A stretch of DNA of 17,015 bases from Chloroflexota bacterium (GCA_005888075.1 VBKD01000180.1:1-17015), one strand, 5' to 3'. Shown: positions 1 through 6,957, counted from the first letter of the stretch. Numbers and translations: made by a program. The notes: a model not told the origin generated them from the letters alone.

Positions 1-325
1 CCGCGTGCTTGATGAAGAGCTCCACCGCGTCATCAGCGAAGTTGCGCTTCGCGACAAGGTTCTGTCCGCGGATCAACGCCTGGATCGGCGTGTTGGGAGT
101 GGCCTTGTTGAGCTTGCGCAGGAAATCCCACGGGTCCTCGTGGATGAGCAGCTGCGTCTCGAAGGTCGCGCCGCCGAAAGCCTCCATCGACGCGAAGCCG
201 ATGGAGTCCATCTTGGCTGCGATCGGGACGATCTCGTCGGTCCGCAGATAGCCTCCGAGCAGCGATTGCTGCGCGTCGCGGAAGGTGGTGTCGACCAGCC
301 GGACGCGTGCCTTCTTCTTGGCCAA
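1..325 (-). CDS. Biotin-dependent carboxyltransferase subunit (PycB/OadA type), N-terminal part
   Basis: This is the first 108 codons of a gene that runs off the left edge, so its C-terminus is not seen. The translation reads MAKKKARVRLVDTTFRDAQQ at its start. It continues with LLGGYLRTDEIVPIAAKMD, then GGATFE at 51-56, EDPWDFLRKL and IRGQNLV at 85-91. This order is typical of the carboxyltransferase barrel of pyruvate carboxylase subunit B, oxaloacetate decarboxylase alpha and the transcarboxylase 5S subunit. These enzymes move CO2 between carboxybiotin and a keto acid such as pyruvate. Asp12 is the expected metal ligand. The usual DAHQSL is DAQQSL here. The TTG start lies 2 nt after the purE stop; I chose it because the next ATG would remove the catalytic Asp. 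No clear ribosome site is visible, so translation is probably coupled to purE. Which carboxylase it belongs to cannot be decided from this part. Confidence 0.82.
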   Translation of the reverse strand, partial: MAKKKARVRLVDTTFRDAQQSLLGGYLRTDEIVPIAAKMDSIGFASMEAFGGATFETQLLIHEDPWDFLRKLNKATPNTPIQALIRGQNLVAKRNFADDAVELFIKHA

Positions 326-327
326 CG

Positions 328-789
328 CTATACGGTCGCCAGCGCGGAGCGCCTCTCGCCGTGGCGTCGCTCGACGTCCGGATCCTGCAGCCCGATGATC
401 CGCGCCGCCAGCCACGCCGCGTTCTTGGCGCCGGCCTCGCCGATGGCGACCGTCGCCACCGGGATCCCCGCGGGCATCTGGACGATGGAGTACAGCGAGT
501 CCACGCCACCGAGGTGCTGCGTCGGCACCGGGACGCCGATCACCGGAAGGTCGGTCCACGCGGCGACGACGCCGGGCAGGTGGGCCGCACCGCCGGCCGC
601 GGCGATGACGACCTGAAGGCCGCGCGACCGCGCCGTGCCGGCCCACTCCATCACACCCCGCGGATCGCGGTGCGCCGAGCACACCTTCAGCTCGTGCGTC
701 AAACCGAGGTCTTCAAGGACTTTGACGCACGACTCCATGAGCGGAAGGTCCGACTTCGAGCCGAGGATGATTCCGACCACTGGCTGCAA
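328..789 (-). CDS. purE: 5-(carboxyamino)imidazole ribonucleotide mutase (PurE, class I)
   Basis: PurE converts N5-CAIR to CAIR in de novo purine synthesis in the cytoplasm. The 153-residue product has the full class I signature. GSKSD lies at 10-14, SAHR at 38-41 (with the catalytic His40) and the glycine loop AGGAAHLPG at 65-73, followed by VIGVPV and a QMPAGIPVATVAIG stretch. Its length is normal for the family. I chose the TTG at 789 because GGGGAGG at 799-805 lies 9 nt upstream; the alternative GTG at 780 gives a slightly shorter protein and a poor spacing. The gene begins 1 nt after the purD stop and ends 2 nt before the carboxyltransferase start, so these genes are surely cotranscribed. 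No purK lies in the window; it may be elsewhere. Confidence 0.93.
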   Translation of the reverse strand: MQPVVGIILGSKSDLPLMESCVKVLEDLGLTHELKVCSAHRDPRGVMEWAGTARSRGLQVVIAAAGGAAHLPGVVAAWTDLPVIGVPVPTQHLGGVDSLYSIVQMPAGIPVATVAIGEAGAKNAAWLAARIIGLQDPDVERRHGERRSALATV

Positions 790-798
790 CCTAAACCG

Positions 799-805
799 CC
801 TCCCC
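799..805 (-). promoter_or_regulatory. Ribosome binding site that decides the purE start
   Basis: GGGGAGG on the minus strand lies inside the last codons of purD, 9 nt before the TTG at 789. It supports TTG over the later in-frame GTG and indicates that purE is translated from the purD message. Confidence 0.6.
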
Positions 806-1346
806 AGCAATGTCCGACCTGAAGAAAGCTCCTTCGAATCGTACCTGCCGGGCCCCGGCGAGGGCAGTCTCGCGGGCCTGCGCGACGGTGTCGCCCAACG
901 CGACGGACGTGACCACGCGCCCACCGTCGGTGACCAGCCCTACGCCAGGTTCGTAGCGCGTGCCGGCGTGGAACACGAGAACGCCGGGCGGCATCTCGAC
1001 CAGGCCGTGGATGCGCTGCCCCAGCTTCATCGCCGCATCGTCTGGATAGTTGCCGGAGGCGACCACCACTCCGACGCAAGCCTGCGGGTTCCAGCGCAGC
1101 TCGGGGTGCGATGCGATCTCGCCCCTGGCCGCGGCGAATGCCAGGGCCACGAAGTCGCTCTTCAGGCGCGGCAGCACGACCTGGGCCTCGGGGTCGCCGA
1201 AGCGCGCGTTGAACTCGAGCGTACGGATCCCGTTCTTGGTGAGCATCAGCCCGGCGTAGAGCACGCCGCGAAACTCGTGACCGTCAGCCTGCATCTGCAG
1301 CACAGCAGGTCGCATGACGCCGTCGACAACCTCCTTGGTCAGCGCG

Positions 1347-1360
1347 TCGCGCCGGCGCGA
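1347..1360. repeat. 14-bp perfect palindrome at the purD deletion junction
   Basis: TCGCGCCGGCGCGA is its own reverse complement. It lies exactly where the purD reading frame leaves the family alignment. All-GC/TA palindromes of this kind favour polymerase slippage and poor sequencing or assembly, so it may explain the lost segment. Confidence 0.7.
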
Positions 1361-2013
1361 GGGCGATGACGTCGGTGCCATCGGTCACGGCGAGCACCGA
1401 AAGCTCCGGACCGTCGAGCCTTTCCTCGACCACGATGGTCGCACCGCTCCGGCCGAAACGCTTCTCGACGAGCATGGCGTCAATCGCCGCGTCTGACTCC
1501 TCGACGCTCGCGCAGACGATCACGCCTTTGCCTCGAGCCAGTCCGTCTGCCTTGACTGCGACGCGGCCATCGCGCTCGCGCGTCCATTTCTTGGCCGGCG
1601 CCGACTGCGTGAACACCTCGAAGGCCGCCGTCGGGATCCCGGCGCGCTCCATCACGGACTTGGCGAAGGACTTGCTCGACTCGATGCGGCCCGCCGCGCG
1701 ATTGGGACCAAAAACCGGAAAGCCCGCGTCGCGCAGCGCATCGCCGACGCCGGCGTCGACCGCGGCCTCCGGACCGAGAACTATGAGGCCCAGCTTTTCG
1801 TGCTTCGCGAACTGGACCAGACGCACGACGTCGGCGGCGCCAATCGGGACGTTCCGCGCCATGCCACCCGTGCCGCCGTTGCCCGGCGCGCAATAGACGC
1901 GCTCGACGAGCTCCGACTGGACGCACTTCCAGACAAGCGCGTGCTCGCGCGCCCCGGAACCCACGACAAGGACCTTCACCGGTGGCTACTCAGAGTGGGT
2001 CGCTAACTGTTGC

Positions 2014-2066
2014 CAGACCCTGCGGCGCCGGCATACCGGAAGGAGAGCAGACCCTGCGGCGCCGGC
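2014..2066. repeat. Two 19-bp direct repeats in the guaA-purD gap
   Basis: CAGACCCTGCGGCGCCGGC occurs at 2014-2032 and again, identical, at 2048-2066, with a 34-bp period and 15 nt between the copies. They lie in the 130-bp gap upstream of purD. Two exact copies at a fixed short distance could be a tandem operator or a small duplication. I do not recognise the motif. Confidence 0.75.
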
Positions 2067-2076
2067 CGCACGGTCG

Positions 2077-2107
2077 ATGAGAGGGAACCATCCGGGTTCC
2101 CTCTCAT
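2077..2107 (-). terminator. Hairpin directly after guaA
   Basis: ATGAGAGGGAACC (2077-2089) and its perfect complement (2095-2107) give a 13-bp stem with a 5-nt loop, starting 2 nt after the guaA stop codon. The position and stability suit termination or 3' end protection of the guaB3-guaA message. There is no T-run on either side, so it is not a classic intrinsic terminator. It could also be a processing site that lets purD be read through. Confidence 0.55.
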
Positions 2108-2109
2108 AC

Positions 2110-3630
2110 CTATTCCCACTCGATTGTGCCGGGCGGTTTTGAGGTGATGTCGAACACGACCCGGTTTACCCCTTTGACCTCGTTCACGATGCGGTTGCTG
2201 ATGCGCGCGAGGACCTCGTACGGCACGCGCGCCCAGTCCGCGGTCATGGCGTCCTCGCTGGTCACCACCCGCACTGCGACCACATTGGCGTAAGTCCGGT
2301 AGTCACCCATCACACCGACCGTTTCCAACGGGGTGAGCACGGCGAACGACTGCCATACCTGCCGGTAGAGTCCGTTGCGTTTGATCTCGTCGACGACAAC
2401 CCAGTCGGCGTTGCGAAGGATTTCGAGCCGCTCGGCGGTCACCTCACCCAGGCAGCGGATCGACAGACCCGGGCCGGGGAAGGGCTGGCGGTAAACCATC
2501 TCCTCGGGCATCCCAAGCTCCAGGCCGACCGCGCGAACCTCGTCCTTGAATAGGTAACGGAGCGGCTCGATGAGTTGGAAGCGCAGCCCCGGCGGCAAAC
2601 CGCCGACGTTGTGGTGAGTCTTGATCTTCACGGCAGTGGCGGCCACGTCCGGAGCGGTCGACTCGATGACGTCGGGATAAAGCGTGCCCTGGGCGAGAAA
2701 ATCGATGTGGCCCAGGCTCAACGCCTCCGCCTCGAACACCGTGATGAACTCACGGCCGACGATGCGCCTCTTCTCCTCGGGGTCGACCACGCCACGCAGC
2801 GCCTGGAGGAAGCGTTCGGTCGCGTCGACGTAACGGATGTCCATGTCGAGGTTGCCATGCATCACGTCGAGGACGCGCTCGGCCTCCTCCTTTCGCAACA
2901 GACCGTTGTTCACGAAGACGCATGTGAGCTGGTCGCCAACAGCTTGGTGGACGAGCGTTGCGGCCACCGCCGAGTCGACGCCGCCGGATAGCGCGCAGAT
3001 GACCCGACCGCTGCCTACGCGGGCCTGGATGCTCTCGGTTGCCTCCGCGATGAACGACCCGGGCGTCCAGGAGGGTGTGCAGTTACAGATTCCGAACAGG
3101 AAGTTGCGCAGCACCTCGCGCCCGCTGGGTGTGTGCACGACCTCGGGATGGAACTGGATGCCGAAGATGCCGTGGCCGTCGCTGAAGGCCGCAACCGGTG
3201 AGTTGCCGCTGGAGGCGATGAGGTGGAATCCCGGCGGAAGCTCGCTCACGTGGTCGCCGTGGCTCATCCATACCGGCAGCTCCCCTTGCAGCCCGCGGAA
3301 GAGACCGCCCGGCTCGCGCACGGAAAGCAGCGCCGGCCCGTATTCCCTCGCGTGGCCGGGGTCGACCTTGCCCCCGAGGTGGTGAGCGATGAGCTGCATC
3401 CCGTAGCAGATGCCAAGCACGGGAACACCGGAACGCAGCGCCTCGGGGTCGACCTGCGGCGCGCCGGCGTCGTAGACGCTGGATGGACCGCCGCTGAGGA
3501 TCAGGCCCGCGGGTTGCTTGGCCTCGAGCTCCGACCACGGCGTCGTCCCCGGCACGAGCTCGCAGAAGACCTTCGCCTCGCGGACACGGCGCGCGATGAG
3601 CTGGCTGAACTGGGATCCGAAATCGAGCAC
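2110..3630 (-). CDS. guaA: GMP synthase (glutamine-hydrolysing)
   Basis: GuaA aminates XMP to GMP with glutamine and ATP in the cytoplasm. The 506-residue protein has all three domains. The class I amidotransferase domain has LSGGPSSVY, the nucleophile Cys75 in GICYGMQ, and His161 and Glu163 in FHPEVV. The ATP-pyrophosphatase domain has the P-loop SGGVDS at 215-220. The C-terminal dimerisation domain has KTHHNVGGLP, EPLRYLFKDEVR, RQPFPGPGLSIR and the usual end DITSKPPGTIEWE. The GTG at 3630 is the only ATG/GTG/TTG in frame after the guaB3 stop. It places Met directly before LDFGSQ, while many homologues have a few more residues in the first strand. The purine-rich AGGGA near 3653-3657 is rather far upstream. 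The gene lies 65 nt after guaB3, so cotranscription is likely. Confidence 0.96.
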   Translation of the reverse strand: MLDFGSQFSQLIARRVREAKVFCELVPGTTPWSELEAKQPAGLILSGGPSSVYDAGAPQVDPEALRSGVPVLGICYGMQLIAHHLGGKVDPGHAREYGPALLSVREPGGLFRGLQGELPVWMSHGDHVSELPPGFHLIASSGNSPVAAFSDGHGIFGIQFHPEVVHTPSGREVLRNFLFGICNCTPSWTPGSFIAEATESIQARVGSGRVICALSGGVDSAVAATLVHQAVGDQLTCVFVNNGLLRKEEAERVLDVMHGNLDMDIRYVDATERFLQALRGVVDPEEKRRIVGREFITVFEAEALSLGHIDFLAQGTLYPDVIESTAPDVAATAVKIKTHHNVGGLPPGLRFQLIEPLRYLFKDEVRAVGLELGMPEEMVYRQPFPGPGLSIRCLGEVTAERLEILRNADWVVVDEIKRNGLYRQVWQSFAVLTPLETVGVMGDYRTYANVVAVRVVTSEDAMTADWARVPYEVLARISNRIVNEVKGVNRVVFDITSKPPGTIEWE

Positions 3631-3695
3631 GAGAACGGTTTGACGCGTCGTTTCCCTGGGCTCCGGGCGCTTGCGGGCGGCCGCGGCTGTCGAGC

Positions 3696-4910
3696 TCAGC
3701 TCTTGCCCATGCCCACGTGCTGGGCCTGCTGGAAAACCTTGCCTTCGGACACGATCGCGGGCGCGATCACCAGCTCGACGTGCTGGAACTCGGCGATGTC
3801 GTTCGCGCCGCAGACACCAAGCGCGGACTTCAAAGCCCCCGCGAAATTCTGGGTGCCGTCGTCGACGCGGGCGGGCCCGACCAGGATCTCGCGCAGCGTC
3901 GCCTTGGTCCCGACCTGGATGCGGGTGCCGCGCGGCAGGTTCGGGTCAGGCGTCGCCATGCCCCAGTTGAATCCCTTCGACGAGGATTCCTCCGCTCCCG
4001 CGAACGGCGTGCCGATCATCACAGCGTCGGCACCGGAGGCGAAGGCCTTGCAGACGTCAGCGCCGGTGCGCATGCCGCCGTCGGTGATGACTGCTACTCG
4101 CATGCCGCCGCGACGCATGTGCTCGTCCCGAGCCGCAGCCACATCCGCGGTCGCGGTCACCTGCGGCACACCGACGCCCAGGACTCCACGTGTCGTGCAC
4201 GCCGCCCCCGGGCCGACTCCGACGAGGATGCCCGCGATGCCGGTTTCCATGAGCTCCAGAGCTGTCTCGTAATGCACGCAGTTGCCCACCACCACCGGGA
4301 TATCGCAAATGCGGACGAGGTCTTCGAAGGAGAGCTGGTGATATGAGCGTGAGGAGTGGCGCGCGGTGAGCACGGTCCCCTGCACCACGTAGACGTCGGC
4401 CCCCGCCTGCTGCACGGCTTCGGCGCGCTCCTCGGCGCGGGCCGGGACCGTCGACACGGCGCACGCAACGCCCGCCCCTTTGATCGCCTTGATCCGCTCG
4501 CTGATGAGCTTCGGCTTGACGGGCTCTCGATAAATCTCTTTGAGCAGCGCGTTGACGCTGGACTTGTCCGCCTCCGCGATCTTTCTGATGATCGGCGCGG
4601 AATCCTCGTATCGCGTGTGCACGCCGTCGAGGTTGAGCACGGCCACTCCGCCGAGCTTGCCCATCGCGATCGCGAAGTCGACATCGACCACGCCATCCAT
4701 GGCGGCGCCCCAGAACGGCAGGGGTAGGCTGAACTTCTCGCCCATCGAAAAGGAGATGTCCACCTCTTCGGGGTTGAGGGTCACACCGCCCGGCACAAGA
4801 GCAACTTCGTCGAATCCGTACGCACGGCGAGCGCGACGGCCGATCCCGATCTCGAGGCCAGACTGCTCCCCGGAAAAGTTTTCGCGGGTTTCGATCTGGC
4901 TCTGTTTCAG
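3696..4910 (-). CDS. guaB3: IMP dehydrogenase of the GuaB3 family
   Basis: This protein is expected to oxidise IMP to XMP with NAD, feeding guaA next to it. It is a single barrel of about 404 residues without the CBS pair of classical GuaB. Features typical of GuaB3 are the N-terminal IGIGRRARRAYGFDEVALVP, LGGVAVLNLDGVHTRYED, EIYREPVKPKLI and the end region EFQHVELVIAPA. The catalytic loop is GPGAACTTRGVLGVG with Cys238, followed by DGGMRTGADVCKAFASGADA. As I recall, many actinobacterial GuaB3 proteins have His or another residue at this Cys, so keeping it argues for real IMP dehydrogenase activity, as in cyanobacterial GuaB3. The open frame runs to 5123, but that extension crosses a divergent gene and a TATAAT box. 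No ATG, GTG or TTG is available downstream of this promoter. I therefore place the start at CTG 4910, 10 nt after GGAG. The start remains uncertain by a few codons. Confidence 0.9.
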   Translation of the reverse strand: MKQSQIETRENFSGEQSGLEIGIGRRARRAYGFDEVALVPGGVTLNPEEVDISFSMGEKFSLPLPFWGAAMDGVVDVDFAIAMGKLGGVAVLNLDGVHTRYEDSAPIIRKIAEADKSSVNALLKEIYREPVKPKLISERIKAIKGAGVACAVSTVPARAEERAEAVQQAGADVYVVQGTVLTARHSSRSYHQLSFEDLVRICDIPVVVGNCVHYETALELMETGIAGILVGVGPGAACTTRGVLGVGVPQVTATADVAAARDEHMRRGGMRVAVITDGGMRTGADVCKAFASGADAVMIGTPFAGAEESSSKGFNWGMATPDPNLPRGTRIQVGTKATLREILVGPARVDDGTQNFAGALKSALGVCGANDIAEFQHVELVIAPAIVSEGKVFQQAQHVGMGKS

Positions 4911-4920
4911 GGTGTGTTTA

Positions 4921-4926
4921 CTCCAA
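4921..4926 (-). promoter_or_regulatory. Ribosome binding site supporting a CTG start for guaB3
   Basis: On the minus strand TTGGAG occupies 4926-4921 and is followed after 10 nt by CTG AAA CAG in the guaB3 frame. It is the only Shine-Dalgarno-like element between the TATAAT box and the conserved protein start that fits an in-frame initiation-like codon. Confidence 0.4.
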
Positions 4927-4946
4927 TGCTGGGCGGGGTTCGCCGA

Positions 4947-4952
4947 ATTATA
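4947..4952 (-). promoter_or_regulatory. Promoter -10 box (TATAAT) for the purine operon
   Basis: A perfect TATAAT reads toward guaB3 in an otherwise GC-rich region. Transcription would begin near 4940, giving a leader of about 30 nt. The -35 is weak: CAGTCA at 4969-4974 matches three of six bases with a 16-nt spacer. The short leader leaves no room for a purine riboswitch. Confidence 0.55.
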
Positions 4953-4961
4953 CCCGACCCC

Positions 4962-4967
4962 TATGCT
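4962..4967 (+). promoter_or_regulatory. -10-like box for a leaderless DUF4332 transcript
   Basis: TATGCT ends 7 nt before the ATG at 4975, the distance at which transcription itself would begin at the start codon. No Shine-Dalgarno motif precedes that ATG. A poor -35, TTCGCC at 4939-4944, matches three of six bases with a 17-nt spacer. It lies back to back with the guaB3 -10 box. Confidence 0.4.
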
Positions 4968-4974
4968 TTGACTG

Positions 4975-5394
4975 ATGTACCGGACGCTCGAGTACCTGAG
5001 TGGAATTTCGGACGACGATGTGCGACGCCTTCGCTCGCAGGGCATCCGCCATACGAACCAGCTGATGCACCGGACATCGCTCGAGATCGACCGCGACCGC
5101 CTGTCTCGGAAGACCGGAATCACACCCGACCGTCTGCTCGAGTTCGCGCATCAGTGCACGCTGCTCGAGGTCTCGGGTGTGGAACGTTGGGTGCCGCTGG
5201 TCCGCCGCCTCGGCATCAACTCGATGAAGGACCTTCGCGCGCAGGACGCCAGAGAGCTGCATGCCACGCTCGTCGAGGCGATCGGTCTCGCCGGAGCGCC
5301 ACGACTCACCGATGTGCAGTACTGGATCAGCCAGGCAACCGCGCTCGACATCATCGAAGAGCCCGAGGTTGCGCTAAGGGAGCCGATCAGCTAG
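4975..5394 (+). CDS. DUF4332 domain protein
   Basis: The 139-residue protein is one DUF4332 domain from end to end. The first half, LSGISDDDVRRLRSQGIRHT to about residue 58, and the second half, LLEVSGVERWVPLVRRLGI onward, each have the helix-hairpin-helix-like pattern of a short turn followed by a helix. The family's end motif appears as LTDVQYWISQA. The fold is related to DNA-binding and protein-binding HhH domains, but no function is established, and I infer none. It is soluble, with no signal peptide. The ATG at 4975 has no ribosome site and sits 7 nt after a -10-like box, which suggests a leaderless message. It is divergent from guaB3 and lies 16 nt before a hydrolase gene on the same strand, so those two may be cotranscribed. 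Confidence 0.85.
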   Translation: MYRTLEYLSGISDDDVRRLRSQGIRHTNQLMHRTSLEIDRDRLSRKTGITPDRLLEFAHQCTLLEVSGVERWVPLVRRLGINSMKDLRAQDARELHATLVEAIGLAGAPRLTDVQYWISQATALDIIEEPEVALREPIS

Positions 5395-5410
5395 CTGTTG
5401 ATGACTGCGC

Positions 5411-5977
5411 ATGGCTGAGGTTCTGCTCTTTCACCACGCACATGGCCTGACGGTCGGGTGCATCTCGTTCGCGGATCAGCTCCGCGCCGCCGGACATATC
5501 GTGCACACCCCGGATCTCTACGACGGCAAGATCTTCGCCGACCTCGACGAGGGCGTTCGCTACGCCGAGGAGATCGGCATGAACACGATCATCGAGCGCG
5601 GCACCGCGACCGCGGACGGCTTGCCTGACGGATTGGTCTACGCGGGTTTCTCGCTCGGGACGCTGCCGGCCCAGAAGCTGGCTCAGACGAGATCCGGTGC
5701 GAAGGGAGCGTTGCTGTTTCACGGCTGCCTTCCGCTCTCTCAGTTCGGAGGCCGGTGGCCGGACGGCGTCCCGCTCCAGATCCACACGATGGACGAGGAC
5801 CCGTGGGTCGAGCTCGATGTCGCCAGCCAGCTCGCCGAGACGATAGAGACCGCGGAGCTGTTTCTGTATCGCGGCAATCGACACCTCTTCGCCGACCCGA
5901 GCCTCCCCGACTACGACGAACAGAGCGCGGCGCTGCTGATGGAACGCGTGCTCGGCCTCCTCAAGAGCATCGAGTAG
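5411..5977 (+). CDS. Dienelactone hydrolase family protein
   Basis: This is a small alpha/beta hydrolase of 188 residues, slightly shorter than typical dienelactone hydrolases (about 230). The N-terminus EVLLFHHAHGLT is the first strand with the oxyanion region, followed by HTPDLYDGK. The nucleophile elbow is GFSLGT with Ser81 where classical dienelactone hydrolase has Cys. The acid is probably Asp128 or Asp130 in HTMDEDPWVE and the base His158 in RGNRHLFAD. A complete triad is thus visible. Substrates of such serine variants are not predictable; an ester or lactone is expected. It is cytoplasmic, without a signal peptide. The ATG at 5411 follows the DUF4332 stop by 16 nt, and no strong ribosome site is seen. 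Confidence 0.85.
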   Translation: MAEVLLFHHAHGLTVGCISFADQLRAAGHIVHTPDLYDGKIFADLDEGVRYAEEIGMNTIIERGTATADGLPDGLVYAGFSLGTLPAQKLAQTRSGAKGALLFHGCLPLSQFGGRWPDGVPLQIHTMDEDPWVELDVASQLAETIETAELFLYRGNRHLFADPSLPDYDEQSAALLMERVLGLLKSIE

Positions 5978-6006
5978 CCGGACTAACGGAACTAGGAGTA
6001 GGTCAG

Positions 6007-6957
6007 CTAGCTCCATCCGACCCGGCGCCGAAGCCACGCGATCGCCACATCGCCTTGCGCAGCTTGAAATGCGCGAACAGTAGGAAGCCCGGGTGGCGGT
6101 GGTTCCAAAGCGCCAACCACGAAGTAGCCGGCCAAGCTGCAAAGCACAGCGTCGACAGCCTCTCGCGAAGCGCCGAGCGGCTCGAATCGCCCAAGGAACG
6201 CGTCCGGTTCAGGGCCTCCCTGCATGGCGACGCTGGGTGCCATCCCGACCCAATCCACGAACGCAGCCCCAAGCCGCGCCCAGGGCCAGTCGACCACATA
6301 GACCCGATCGCCGGCAATGATCAGGTTGTCCGCGCGAATGTCGAAATGCAGGAGGGTGTCGCCCACTGACGCCCGCGGCGCTTGGGCCTCGAGCTCGGCG
6401 AGCATGGCGAGGTGCTCGAGGCACCAAGGATCGAGGCGTGTTTCGCCACGCTTCAGTGCTCGGTTCCAGCCGTTGATGTGGCTGTTGAAAGCGGCGGATG
6501 CGGCTTGTACGGTCTTGATAGGTGACGGAGTCAGGTCGGCCGCCATTTCCCGCAGTGCTCCGATGACGAGCGATAGGTCGGGCTCCGTCCACGGTATGAA
6601 CGGCTGGCGGCCTTCGATATCCTCGAAGCACAGCGCGATCCAGCCGTACTCCTCGTGCGACCACAGGAATCGAGGCGCGGGAATAAAGGCGGGCAGCGCC
6701 GCGACGATGGTCGCTTCACGCCGGTGGATCGACGGTGTATCAGGGTTGGCCGTCTCGCTGACCGCCTTCACAAAAACCCGTCTCCCGTCCTCTAATCGCA
6801 AGCGGGTTGCAAGCCCAGGCGAGAATCCGCCATTCTGAGTCGAGGCTTCGACAACTCGCCCGCCCAGCCTTTGCTCGATCGCCGATCGGATCGCGTGCGG
6901 AAGCTCAGCCCAATGAACGCGTACGCCCTCTGCTGACGGACCTCTAGAGGAAGACAC
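6007..6957 (-). CDS. Phosphotransferase of the aminoglycoside phosphotransferase (APH) family
   Basis: This 316-residue protein has a protein-kinase-like fold of the APH/choline kinase superfamily. QNGGFSPGLATRLRL is the nucleotide loop and Lys64 in VFVKAVS the ATP-binding lysine. HFDIRADN (His204, Asp206, Asn211) is the catalytic loop and DWPWA at 223-227 the metal-binding motif. The substrate is unknown: most chromosomal members phosphorylate small molecules, and nothing here points to antibiotic resistance. I chose the GTG at 6957, which overlaps the acyltransferase stop by 14 nt, because no ATG, GTG or TTG lies between it and the conserved HWAELPHAIRSAIEQRLGG. An ATG/GTG further upstream would only lengthen the overlap. 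It is the last gene of the minus-strand operon. Confidence 0.85.
   Translation of the reverse strand: MSSSRGPSAEGVRVHWAELPHAIRSAIEQRLGGRVVEASTQNGGFSPGLATRLRLEDGRRVFVKAVSETANPDTPSIHRREATIVAALPAFIPAPRFLWSHEEYGWIALCFEDIEGRQPFIPWTEPDLSLVIGALREMAADLTPSPIKTVQAASAAFNSHINGWNRALKRGETRLDPWCLEHLAMLAELEAQAPRASVGDTLLHFDIRADNLIIAGDRVYVVDWPWARLGAAFVDWVGMAPSVAMQGGPEPDAFLGRFEPLGASREAVDAVLCSLAGYFVVGALEPPPPGLPTVRAFQAAQGDVAIAWLRRRVGWS

Larger units (their letters stand above)
791..1979 (-). pseudogene. purD: Phosphoribosylamine-glycine ligase (purD), frameshifted with an internal deletion
   Basis: PurD joins phosphoribosylamine and glycine to give GAR, the second step of purine synthesis. The first part, from the GTG at 1979, starts MKVLVVGSGAREHALVWK and follows the family through the ATP-grasp domain (VKADGLARGKGVIV, then GATIVVEERLDGPELSVLAV) to ALAPA. 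It then leaves the family frame. The second part resumes one frame over as DALTKEVVDGVMRPAVLQM and runs through FRGVLYAGLM, LEFNARFGDPEAQVVLPRL and the C-terminal domain to the stop at 791. Compared with known PurD, the segment with the DHKR and GPNTGGMGA motifs is absent, roughly 25-30 codons. The length from 1979 to 791 is not a multiple of three. Everything else looks intact and conserved. A true recent deletion or a sequencing/assembly error are both possible; the latter is quite likely because the gene is usually needed. The junction lies at a 14-bp palindrome at 1347-1360. Confidence 0.88.

Noticed and set aside
635..1369. 244-codon open frame on the plus strand over purE and purD
   Set aside because: It is antisense to both conserved genes, and the protein composition is that of a shadow frame.
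3223..4272. 349-codon open frame on the plus strand across guaA and guaB3
   Set aside because: It is antisense to two clearly conserved genes and its protein is Arg/Ala/Pro-rich without any motif; long open shadows are usual at high GC.
4911..4946. Purine riboswitch before guaB3
   Set aside because: The leader from the TATAAT box is about 30 nt and shows no three-way junction or conserved purine aptamer bases.
4968..4973. TTGACT as a -35 box just before the DUF4332 ATG
   Set aside because: A promoter using it would start transcription inside the gene, and no -10-like box lies 16-18 nt downstream.
4911..5123. N-terminal extension of guaB3 up to an ATG at 5123
   Set aside because: It would read antisense through the DUF4332 gene and across the TATAAT promoter; the extra residues are Arg/Ser-rich and unlike GuaB3.
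6007..6957. Antibiotic-resistance gene (aminoglycoside phosphotransferase)
   Set aside because: Only the general fold motifs are present; the family is broad and the operon context is metabolic.
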